From Bacteroidota bacterium (GTDB taxonomy: Bacteria > Bacteroidota > Bacteroidia > Chitinophagales > Chitinophagaceae): a stretch of DNA of 64,000 bases. This document shows positions 16,828 to 24,627 of the stretch, piece after piece (the stretch's first letter is position 1; every line of letters begins with the position of its first letter). Made by a program: the position numbers and the translations under genes. The DNA is taken from contig JAEZGI010000027.1 of the NCBI GenBank assembly GCA_023416995.1, positions 1-64,000 on the forward strand, given 5' to 3'. Below the pieces are notes generated by a model, which made no database searches, had not been told where the DNA came from, and worked only from the letters and a program-made list of their open reading frames with translations.

Positions 16828-17882
16828 AACAATTCACCCGTGGCGAATTTATAAAATCAGGTTTACTGGCTATCGGTTGTATGGCCCTGCCCGACTGGAT
16901 GTATGGAGAGGAAACTTCCGGAACGGTTATGACCGTTAACGGGCCAAAGCCCGCCAATAGCCTGGGATTCGTGCTGAGTCACGAACACGTGATGGTCGAT
17001 TTTGTTGGGGCCAGCCAGGTGGGGCCGCACCGATATAACGCAGATGAGGTGTTCAATACTGCCCTGCCGCATCTCAAAAAGATTCATACTGCAGGCTGTA
17101 CTACTTTAGTAGAGTGTACACCCGCTTATCTGGGCCGAGACGTAAAACTCCTTAAAAAACTGTCTGCCGCCAGCGCACTGAACATAATAACCAATACCGG
17201 CTATTATGGTGCCGCGGGTGAGAAATACCTACCGCCGCATGTATATACCGAAACTGCTGCGCAACTCGCCGCCAGGTGGATCAGCGAATATGACAACGGC
17301 ATTGACGGTAGCGGGATCAAACCGGGTTTTCTTAAATGCAGCACTGATAGTGCGCCACTAAGTGAGGCAGTCGCAAAAACCATTCAGGCCGCTGCGATTA
17401 CACACCAGGCGACAGGTTTGCCGATAGCGGTTCACACCGGCAACGGAAAAGCAGCATTTGAACAACTCGGAATTCTTGATAAACAAGGCGTGTCTGCGAA
17501 TGCCTGGATCTGGATACACGCTCAAAATGAAACCGACCGTTCTATGCATCATGAGGCTGCAAGAAAAGGTGGTTGGATTTCGTTCGATGGCTACAATCCT
17601 GACGCTACGGAAGTTTACCTTTCCTTTTTGAATGATATGAAGAAGGCGGGTCTGCTCGGGCGCGTTTTGATTTCTCATGATGCTGGCTGGTACCATGTCG
17701 GCGAACCAGGAGGTGGAAACTTCCGACCCTTCACTGACATCTTCAATCACCTCCTTCCCGCACTGAAATCCGGAGGATTAACCGACCAGGATATTAAGCG
17801 TATTTTCCATACGAATCCCGCCATGGCATTCAGCCTCAGAAAGCCTGTAAATGCAAAAAGAAACAAAAATATTATCTCATAA
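16824..17882 (+). CDS. Phosphotriesterase-family metallohydrolase, exported
   Basis: This 352-residue amidohydrolase-superfamily protein of the phosphotriesterase/lactonase group has all the expected binuclear-metal ligands: H53 and H55 (SHEHVMVDF), K171 (GFLKCST, carboxylated lysine), H204 (AVHTGNG), H232 (WIHAQNE) and D286 (SHDAGWY). The N-terminus TRGEFIKSGLLAIGCMALP looks like a Tat signal, but the second arginine is glycine, so export could be Sec-type or lost. The natural substrate of this group is generally a lactone or phosphodiester, not an organophosphate. The start codon at 16824 overlaps the esterase stop (ATGA), so both are translated from one message. Confidence 0.92.
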   Translation: MKQFTRGEFIKSGLLAIGCMALPDWMYGEETSGTVMTVNGPKPANSLGFVLSHEHVMVDFVGASQVGPHRYNADEVFNTALPHLKKIHTAGCTTLVECTPAYLGRDVKLLKKLSAASALNIITNTGYYGAAGEKYLPPHVYTETAAQLAARWISEYDNGIDGSGIKPGFLKCSTDSAPLSEAVAKTIQAAAITHQATGLPIAVHTGNGKAAFEQLGILDKQGVSANAWIWIHAQNETDRSMHHEAARKGGWISFDGYNPDATEVYLSFLNDMKKAGLLGRVLISHDAGWYHVGEPGGGNFRPFTDIFNHLLPALKSGGLTDQDIKRIFHTNPAMAFSLRKPVNAKRNKNIIS

Positions 17883-17910
17883 GGCAGTTATATTTTACAT
17901 TTACAAAATT

Positions 17911-17931
17911 GCTTCTGATCGAATGAGAAGC
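17911..17931. other. Short inverted repeat between the phosphotriesterase-like and GMC genes
   Basis: GCTTCT (17911-17916) and AGAAGC (17926-17931) are separated by 9 nt and lie 25 nt upstream of the -7 box of the GMC gene. No T-tract follows, so it is more likely an operator or weak hairpin than a terminator. Confidence 0.3.
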
Positions 17932-17956
17932 AGCTGATTATTTAAGGTTTACAAAA

Positions 17957-17964
17957 TAAATTTG
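17957..17964 (+). promoter_or_regulatory. -7 promoter element directly upstream of the GMC oxidoreductase gene
   Basis: TAAATTTG is an exact TAnnTTTG match and ends only 4 nt before the ATG at 17969. With the usual distance from -7 box to start site, the transcript would begin at or next to the start codon (leaderless). Confidence 0.6.
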
Positions 17965-17968
17965 CGGT

Positions 17969-19708
17969 ATGGGAGAACTCCAGGTTAAGAAACAACCTAA
18001 AACTTACGATGCAGTTATTGTGGGATCTGGTGCAGGTGGTGGCATGGCCACTTATGTATTAGCAAAGGCTGGTTTGAAAGTGTGCCTCCTCGAGGCAGGT
18101 CCGATGTATGATCCGGCGAAAAATACAATGCAACTGAAAAATCCATGGGATTCACCGCGTCGTGGGGCAAGCACGAAATTCAGACCATTTGGTGATTTTG
18201 ACGGATGCTACCACGGCTGGGAAATTGACGGCGAGCCATATACTCATAAAGACAACACAAGATGGGACTGGTTCCGTGCACGTATGATGGGCGGCCGTAC
18301 CAACCACTGGGGTCGCATTTCGCTTCGTTTTGGTCCTGAAGATTTCAAAAGAAGAAGTATAGATGGATTGGGCGAAGACTGGCCAATTGAATACAAGGAC
18401 ATCAAACCTTATTACGATCGTATTGACGAGTTAATCGGGATATTTGGAACAAATGAAGGTCTGGAAAATCACCCGGATGGCATTTTTCTTCCACCTCCAA
18501 AACCGCGTTTACATGAATTGATGATCAAAAAGGCGGCAACTACCTCTGGTGTAACCGTTATTCCATCACGTCTCTCTATTCTCACCAAAAAAATAAACGA
18601 TGAACGCGGCGCCTGTTTCTTCTGCGCGCAATGCGGCCGGTCATGTTCGGTTTATGCTGACTTCTCATCGGGTTCAGTACTGGTAAATCCGGCTATTAAA
18701 ACCGGAAATGTTGATGTGATTGCAAATGCAATGGTGCGTGAAGTTCTCACCAATAAAGAAGGCGTAGCCACCGGTGTTTCTTATGTCGATAAAACCGACA
18801 TGATGGAATACCAGATCACCGGCCGCACCGTAATTCTTGCAGCCAGTGCCTGTGAATCTGCCAGGTTATTGCTGAACTCAAAATCATCAAGACACTCCAA
18901 CGGTCTTGCAAACAGCAGCGGCGTTGTTGGTAAATATCTTCATGATTCTACCGGCACTGCAATGGGTGGTGTGTTGCCCCAATTGTTTGGACGCAAACGC
19001 TACAACGAAGATGGCGTTGGGGGTATGCACGTTTATTCACCCTGGTGGCTCGATAATAAAAAACTTGATTTTCCACGCGGATATCATATTGAATACTGGG
19101 GCGGAATGGGACAACCTTCATACGGGTTCGGTATGGGCGTTCAAAGCATGAACGGCAAATACACCGTACATGGAAAACAAAAAGAAGCCGGTGGTTATGG
19201 AGCATCGCTGAAGGAGGATCAAAGGTTCTTCTATGGTGCAGGCGTAGGTATGGCAGGGCGCGGCGAAGCAATGGCTGTAGCAACCAACTATTGCGAAATT
19301 GACCCCAACGTTGTTGACAAATTTGGTATTCCTGCATTACGTTTTCATTACAAATGGACCGAGCATGATATCAAACAGGCAAAACACATGAAGGATACTT
19401 TCCGTGAAATCATGCATAACATGGGCGCGATAATTACCTGGGGTGACGATGGCACACCGGAAAATGAGTACGGTCTTGAAGCACCCGGTAAAATCATTCA
19501 TGAAGCAGGAACAGTAAGAATGGGTAATGATCCTAAACGCTTTGCCCTGAACAAATGGAACCAGGCTCATGACTGCAAAAACCTTTTTGTTGTTGATGGC
19601 GCCGCATTCCCAAGCCAGGCAGATAAGAATATTACCTGGACAATCCTTGCACTTTCAATGCGAACCTCTGAGTATATCGTTGATCAAATGAAAAAACAAA
19701 ACTTATAA
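17969..19708 (+). CDS. GMC-family FAD-dependent dehydrogenase, large subunit
   Basis: This 579-residue GMC oxidoreductase is the catalytic subunit of a gluconate/fructose/glucose-dehydrogenase-type complex. The N-terminal FAD-binding motif GSGAGGGMA is at residues 19-27, the second signature is RMMGGRTNHWGRISLR, and the C-terminal GMC domain includes EAGTVRMG and ITWTILALSMR. Four cysteines (C216, C219, C222, C226; spacing C-x2-C-x2-C-x3-C) could hold an iron-sulphur cluster as in FAD-glucose dehydrogenases (C-x5-C-x3-C is satisfied). There is no signal peptide. The next gene encodes the small subunit with Tat/lipoprotein features, which may carry this subunit out by hitchhiking. The sugar substrate is unknown. 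Confidence 0.92.
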   Translation: MGELQVKKQPKTYDAVIVGSGAGGGMATYVLAKAGLKVCLLEAGPMYDPAKNTMQLKNPWDSPRRGASTKFRPFGDFDGCYHGWEIDGEPYTHKDNTRWDWFRARMMGGRTNHWGRISLRFGPEDFKRRSIDGLGEDWPIEYKDIKPYYDRIDELIGIFGTNEGLENHPDGIFLPPPKPRLHELMIKKAATTSGVTVIPSRLSILTKKINDERGACFFCAQCGRSCSVYADFSSGSVLVNPAIKTGNVDVIANAMVREVLTNKEGVATGVSYVDKTDMMEYQITGRTVILAASACESARLLLNSKSSRHSNGLANSSGVVGKYLHDSTGTAMGGVLPQLFGRKRYNEDGVGGMHVYSPWWLDNKKLDFPRGYHIEYWGGMGQPSYGFGMGVQSMNGKYTVHGKQKEAGGYGASLKEDQRFFYGAGVGMAGRGEAMAVATNYCEIDPNVVDKFGIPALRFHYKWTEHDIKQAKHMKDTFREIMHNMGAIITWGDDGTPENEYGLEAPGKIIHEAGTVRMGNDPKRFALNKWNQAHDCKNLFVVDGAAFPSQADKNITWTILALSMRTSEYIVDQMKKQNL

Positions 19709-19718
19709 ATAGAATACA

Positions 19719-20390
19719 ATGGACAGAAGAAAATCCCTCAAAGCCCTGGCCCTTGGTTCACTATCTGCAGGCGTACTTTTAGAGGCCTGTAAAACGGACG
19801 ACAAAAAGATTGTAGATAATACCGCGGATAAAGGTGTTCCCAAGATCACCATCGACCGGATGCCGGAAGAAACCGAAGCTTATAATGCAGTTGTATCAAA
19901 AGTATTTTTCACTGCACATGAAATGGCAACAATCACTATTCTCGGTGACATCATCATTCCCAAAGATGAAGTTAGCGGCAGTGCTTCTGAAGCTAAGGTG
20001 CCCGAGTTCATCGAGTTTATCGTTAAAGATATGCCCCAACACCAGTTACCCATGCGTGGCGGATTGCGTTGGCTCGATATGCAATGTCTGAAGCGTTATG
20101 AAAAATCTTTTAAAGATTGCACCACGCAACAGCAGATTGAAATGGTCGATGAGATCGCCTATCCTAAAAAAGCTAAACCTGAAATGTCAGCAGGTGTGAG
20201 TTTTTTCAACCTGATGCGTGATCTTGTTTCAACAGGCTTCTATACCTCCGAGATGGGCGTGAAAGATCTTGGATATGTGGGCAACACTCCAAATCAATGG
20301 AACGGTGTTCCTGATGATGTATTGAAACAATACAATCTAGCGTACACTGAAAAAGAACTCAAAGAATGTATAAGCTTTGATAAAGCATAA
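19719..20390 (+). CDS. Gluconate 2-dehydrogenase subunit 3-like protein
   Basis: This 223-residue small subunit belongs to the gluconate-2-dehydrogenase-subunit-3 family. The N-terminus (MDRRKSLKALALGSLSAGVLLEAC) combines a twin-arginine pair with a lipobox-like LEAC, so Tat export and lipidation at Cys24 are likely. The mature part starts after a charged linker (KTDDKK) and holds the family motif ITILGDIIIPKDE. It lies 10 nt downstream of the GMC gene and is almost certainly co-transcribed. A strong terminator follows. No cytochrome c subunit gene, usual in proteobacterial versions, is adjacent. Confidence 0.92.
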   Translation: MDRRKSLKALALGSLSAGVLLEACKTDDKKIVDNTADKGVPKITIDRMPEETEAYNAVVSKVFFTAHEMATITILGDIIIPKDEVSGSASEAKVPEFIEFIVKDMPQHQLPMRGGLRWLDMQCLKRYEKSFKDCTTQQQIEMVDEIAYPKKAKPEMSAGVSFFNLMRDLVSTGFYTSEMGVKDLGYVGNTPNQWNGVPDDVLKQYNLAYTEKELKECISFDKA

Positions 20391-20455
20391 ATTGGCAAAA
20401 TAGCAGCGTGTAGCAACTGAATGGTGACTAATTACAAACTCAGATAGCGTAATAG

Positions 20456-20486
20456 GCCGGTAACTTTGTTACCGGCTTTCTATTTT
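20456..20486 (+). terminator. Terminator of the GMC dehydrogenase operon
   Basis: A 9-bp perfect stem (20456-20464 with 20468-20476, GCCGGTAAC) and a 3-nt loop are followed by a T-rich tract (TTTCTATTTT). It is 66 nt after the stop. Confidence 0.88.
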
Positions 20487-20517
20487 AGACAGTTAAAGCT
20501 TCTATTCTTAGGAATGT

Positions 20518-20534
20518 ATTCCCATTGCGGGAAT
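20518..20534. other. Small inverted repeat upstream of the T9SS-cargo gene
   Basis: ATTCCC (20518-20523) and GGGAAT (20529-20534) pair across 5 nt, and GGAAT at 20511-20515 offers a competing pairing with the left arm. It lies 84 nt before the start at 20619. Function unknown; possible leader structure or operator. Confidence 0.3.
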
Positions 20535-20618
20535 CGCCTTCCCCGATATAACACTGTAAATCAATCATATACTTAGCGGCATAGTTACTGTTTCATAGGG
20601 CAGAGCAAAAAACCTAAC

Positions 20619-22139
20619 ATGAAGCAGTTATACCTACCCTCAAAACTAATGGCATTAATGTTTTTGCTGTTTGCTTTAAACACAACAACAAGAGCACAGT
20701 CATGTATACCCGCCGGAGATGAACTGCAGTATGGATCCGGAAATGTGTGGCGCGGATATGTTTACAGTGGTATAGCATTCAATACCTACAGGGGATATAT
20801 AAATGTCGGTTCATCCGGCAACAGCAACTTTGATCATAACTTTGGTGGGTCCCAGGTAAATTTTACCACGAACGGATGCCCTGTTTACAGCGAAAACTTT
20901 AGTGTACGCTTCAAACTGACGAAGAGCTTTTCCGGTGAAAATGTACAGTTTACTGTGGGTGGTGACGATGGTTTCAGGTTAAGCATTGACGGTGGCGCTA
21001 CCTGGTTAATCAATCGCTGGAACGACCAGGGATACACAACAGCATCAGCCGGTGCCTATCTTAACGGGACGTATAATCTTGTACTTGAATATTACGAAAG
21101 AGGGGGTGATAACCGTGTGAGCTTTTCCACTGTGGTGCTATGCACCGGAACCGGCGATCCGTCAGTGTTTGGTACAAACAACGTTTGGAGAGGTTATGTT
21201 TACCAGGGTATGAACTTCGATGCTTACAAAGGCTTCATCACAAAAGGTTCAGTTGGTGATGCAAATTTCGAAGAAAACTTTGGTGGTGATAATGTTACCA
21301 TCAGTGGTATCTCCTGCCCCATCACAACACAGGCATTCAGCGCAAGATTTAAACTGACGAAACATTTTCCCGGAGGTTCATACCTGTTTACAGTGGGTGG
21401 CGATGATGGTTACCGTCTTAGTGTTGATGGCGGAAACACCTGGATAATTAACCGTTGGTTTGATCAGTCATACGCCATAACCAGCGTGTCATTAACGCTT
21501 TCAGGAACCCATAACCTGGTGCTGGAATATTATGAAAACACAGGGTCCAACCGGATATCGTTTACAGTATCTGGTAATCTTGTATTACCCGTTAAACTCA
21601 CCGCATTTGATGCCACACCGATTTCAAATGATAAGGTACGCATTAACTGGTCGGCAACTGCACAACAGAATTTCAACAAGTTTGTAGTTCAATCAAGTAC
21701 TGATGGCAGCCATTTCAACAACCTTGGCGAAGTTAAAGGTGCGCCTGACAGCATAACGACGAATCATTATACCTTTTTCGATCGTCCGCTAGCAGGCGGC
21801 AAACTGTATTACCGACTTGCGATGATCGACCTGGACGGAACAATTAAATATTCACCGATCGTTACAGCCACAATACTGCACACTACAACGGCAAGAATTT
21901 TCCCGTCGCTTGTTACCAATAAACAGGTTAGTCTTGAGTCACCCGTAGCGGCAAGTTCTGCCACGCTGGAACTGTACGATCTCAATGGTCAAAGATTGTA
22001 TTCTGTCCCGATGAATATTGGTTATGGAAGACAGTCATTAACAGGCGAACTGCTGGCCGGAAGAACAAAAGGAATCTACCTGGTCCGTATTATGAGCCAG
22101 GGATCCATTATTGCGAGTCAGCGAATTGTTGTTCCTTAA
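20619..22139 (+). CDS. Secreted protein with two PA14-like domains and T9SS C-terminal sorting domain
   Basis: This 506-residue protein has a signal peptide (about residues 1-26, ending TTRAQ). It carries two copies of a ~140-residue PA14-like domain (about 35-180 and 185-325), each with NVWRGYVY, RFKLTK, FTVGGDDG, LSxDGGxTW and NLVLEYYE. A fibronectin-like linker (LPVKLTAF at about 325) leads to a type IX secretion (Por) sorting domain at the end, recognised by LELYDLNGQRLYS and KGIYLVRI. It is therefore likely exported by T9SS to the cell surface or medium. PA14-like domains often bind carbohydrate; no catalytic domain is present. Confidence 0.88.
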   Translation: MKQLYLPSKLMALMFLLFALNTTTRAQSCIPAGDELQYGSGNVWRGYVYSGIAFNTYRGYINVGSSGNSNFDHNFGGSQVNFTTNGCPVYSENFSVRFKLTKSFSGENVQFTVGGDDGFRLSIDGGATWLINRWNDQGYTTASAGAYLNGTYNLVLEYYERGGDNRVSFSTVVLCTGTGDPSVFGTNNVWRGYVYQGMNFDAYKGFITKGSVGDANFEENFGGDNVTISGISCPITTQAFSARFKLTKHFPGGSYLFTVGGDDGYRLSVDGGNTWIINRWFDQSYAITSVSLTLSGTHNLVLEYYENTGSNRISFTVSGNLVLPVKLTAFDATPISNDKVRINWSATAQQNFNKFVVQSSTDGSHFNNLGEVKGAPDSITTNHYTFFDRPLAGGKLYYRLAMIDLDGTIKYSPIVTATILHTTTARIFPSLVTNKQVSLESPVAASSATLELYDLNGQRLYSVPMNIGYGRQSLTGELLAGRTKGIYLVRIMSQGSIIASQRIVVP

Positions 22140-22152
22140 ACCGATAGATATA

Positions 22153-22539
22153 TCAGTATACCCTGGCCTGTCGCACGAAGTAAGCAAACTCCTGCCGCAC
22201 ACCATGCAATGTGGTTTCCAAACGTTGAAAATCATCAAACAGGTTTTCATGATGCTGCACCGTTTCTTCCGATAGTACACCACCGTTTTGTTTTTTCTCC
22301 TCGCTCAGGCGCTGATTGTGTTTTTTGATGGCTTGTCGCAGATCGTGGATATTGATCAGTTGAATGTGGAACTGGTTATCAAGATGACCAATCTCTGCCA
22401 TTAGTTCAGAATTGGTTTCATTCCGTGCCAATTGACCCAGTTCGTTTTTGGATTGGGTAATCTTTTCGCGCTGGGTACGTAAAGCATCCCGCCAGGCGGT
22501 GCATTCCATAGAAAGTTGGGAGGTTTCAGTGGTAATCAT
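22153..22539 (-). CDS. Hypothetical coiled-coil protein
   Basis: This 128-residue protein is largely alpha-helical, with long Gln/Glu/Lys-rich heptad-like stretches at about 15-110 and no signal peptide or membrane segment. I recognise no family. It is convergent with the T9SS-cargo gene (13-nt gap) and divergent from dnaG. Cytosolic location is likely; nothing nearby suggests a role. Confidence 0.6.
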   Translation of the reverse strand: MITTETSQLSMECTAWRDALRTQREKITQSKNELGQLARNETNSELMAEIGHLDNQFHIQLINIHDLRQAIKKHNQRLSEEKKQNGGVLSEETVQHHENLFDDFQRLETTLHGVRQEFAYFVRQARVY

Positions 22540-22688
22540 TGGAAGAGGTTTTTGGTGAACACATTCAATTTAACCATTTTTTTTAACTCTGCCCCGGAAT
22601 TCGCCTTTGTGAAAACTTGTTTTGTCGCACCTCCGGAAGTACCTTTTGGCTGGCTTACATTAACTTTACACGCTAAACCTGGCCAAAG

Positions 22689-24623
22689 CTGATATCAAAT
22701 CAAACGATACAACAAATACTGAGCAGGATCGACATTGTGGAGATCGTAGGCGAATTTGTAAAGCTCAAGAAACGCGGCGCCAGTTATCTTGGTCTCTGCC
22801 CCTTTCACAACGAAAAAACGCCTTCATTTACCGTTTCGCCCTCCAAAGAGATCTTTAAATGTTTTGGATGCGGGCGAAGCGGAAACTCGATCGGCTTTCT
22901 CATGGACCATGAGAAGTATTCGTATGTCGAAGCACTTCGATGGCTCGCAAATAAATACAATGTTCAGATTGAAGAGACTGAAACCAGTCCTGAATATAAA
23001 CAACAACAACAGGTTGCAGACAGCCTGTACATCATCAACAATTTTGCACAGCAGTATTTTTCAAAGCAGTTATTTGATACTGAAGAAGGGCAGGATATTG
23101 CGTTAAGCTATCTCAAAGAACGCGGTTTCAATGAAGAGATTATCCGCAAATTCCAGATCGGTTACAGTCCACAACAACGGGATGCATTTACCCGCACAGC
23201 ACTTGCAGCCCAATACAGCCTTGAGACCCTGCAACGCAGTGGCCTGGTTGCCGTGCGCGACAACAACAGCTACGACAATTACAGGGGTCGGATCATCTTT
23301 CCTGTGCATAACCAAACGGGTAAGATTCTTGGTTTCGGAGCAAGGGTAATAGGGTCAGTTGACCGTGCACCAAAGTATATCAATACACCCGAAAACGAAT
23401 TATATGTGAAAAGCAAGATCCTTTATGGATCTTATTTTGCGCGGCAGGCTATTGATAAAAATGACGAATGTCTTTTGGTGGAAGGTTATACTGATGTGGT
23501 ATCGCTTCACCAGGCAGGTATTGAAAATGTCGTGGCATCCGGCGGCACATCACTTACGCCCGATCAGTTACGTCTTGTAAAAAAGTACACCAATAACCTA
23601 ACCATCATTTATGATGGTGATGCTGCAGGTGTGAAAGCAGCATTAAGAGGTCTTGACCTGGCGCTTGAAGAAGGTCTGAACGTAAAACTTGTTCTTATCC
23701 CTGACAAAGAAGATCCGGATAGTTATGTCAATAAGATAGGTGCCGCCGCCTTTCGGGAGTTTGTACAGGATAATAAAAAAGATTTTGTCCTTTTTCAATT
23801 AGAGGTAAGTCTGAAAGATGCAGGTAATGATACTCACCGTAAATCTGAAGTGGTAAACCAGGTTGCTGAAACGATCTCAAGGATCAATAAGGTAGAAGAT
23901 TTTTCCAGGCAACAGGACTACATCAAGAAAAGTGCCGCCATCCTTAAGATAGAAGAAAACGGTCTTACTGCTCTTGTAAACAAATTTATACGCGATAAGA
24001 TTACCAAACAGGAGCAACGTCAGAACGCACAGGATGCAAGGATTTTTGAAGCCGAAGCGGCTATGCAGGAAAATCCCGAACAGGATACCCTGACCCTGGT
24101 TAACCGCGATGAATTGCAGGAACGGGCCATGATCCGCTGCCTGCTTGAATATGGTCAAATGCCCTGGGATGAAGAACGCTCCGTAGCTGATTATATCCTT
24201 GAAGAGTCCGTGGACCAGTCATCTATAGACAACCCTGCCCTTGTACGCATCATGGAGATCTACAAAACATGGCATGAAGAAGGACTGGCTCCCGGCCCTA
24301 AAAACTTTCTTTACCATGAAGATCGCGATATAAGTACTTTGGTGCTGTCTATCATGGACTTTCCGTATGAACTGAGTCATAACTGGGCCGACAAGTTTGA
24401 AACGAAAATCAAGACCACGGAAGAACTCTATCGTGATGAGGTATTATTTACCGTTAACTATCTTCGTTTGCGAAAGGTTAAAAAAATGATTGAGGACAAT
24501 CAAAAGGATCTCGAACGTCCGCATACGCCCGAAGAGCAGATGGTGTTAATACAAACGCATCAGCATCTTAAAATGCTCGAAAAAGAAATGCTCCAGCGAA
24601 CCGGTACAGTAATTCTTAAATAG
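22689..24623 (+). CDS. dnaG: DNA primase, apparent CTG start
   Basis: This 644-residue primase synthesises RNA primers for replication. The N-terminal CHC2 zinc domain has C37, H40, C58 and C61 (LCPFH and FKCFGC). The TOPRIM core contains LLVEGYTDVVSLHQAG and IIYDGDAAGVKAALRG. The C-terminal part binds helicase. An ATG, GTG or TTG does not occur between the in-frame stop (TAA at 22674) and the GTG at 22737, yet the translated stretch upstream of that GTG (ISNQTIQQILSRIDIVEIV) matches the start of other DnaG proteins, which begin MIS-QTI. CTG at 22689 aligns with that methionine. Starting at 22737 would remove 16 conserved residues. Confidence 0.93.
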   Translation: MISNQTIQQILSRIDIVEIVGEFVKLKKRGASYLGLCPFHNEKTPSFTVSPSKEIFKCFGCGRSGNSIGFLMDHEKYSYVEALRWLANKYNVQIEETETSPEYKQQQQVADSLYIINNFAQQYFSKQLFDTEEGQDIALSYLKERGFNEEIIRKFQIGYSPQQRDAFTRTALAAQYSLETLQRSGLVAVRDNNSYDNYRGRIIFPVHNQTGKILGFGARVIGSVDRAPKYINTPENELYVKSKILYGSYFARQAIDKNDECLLVEGYTDVVSLHQAGIENVVASGGTSLTPDQLRLVKKYTNNLTIIYDGDAAGVKAALRGLDLALEEGLNVKLVLIPDKEDPDSYVNKIGAAAFREFVQDNKKDFVLFQLEVSLKDAGNDTHRKSEVVNQVAETISRINKVEDFSRQQDYIKKSAAILKIEENGLTALVNKFIRDKITKQEQRQNAQDARIFEAEAAMQENPEQDTLTLVNRDELQERAMIRCLLEYGQMPWDEERSVADYILEESVDQSSIDNPALVRIMEIYKTWHEEGLAPGPKNFLYHEDRDISTLVLSIMDFPYELSHNWADKFETKIKTTEELYRDEVLFTVNYLRLRKVKKMIEDNQKDLERPHTPEEQMVLIQTHQHLKMLEKEMLQRTGTVILK

Positions 24624-24627
24624 CTGT

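Noticed and set aside
22737..24623. dnaG starting at GTG 22737
   Set aside because: Upstream codons encode the conserved DnaG N-terminus, so the real start is further 5'.
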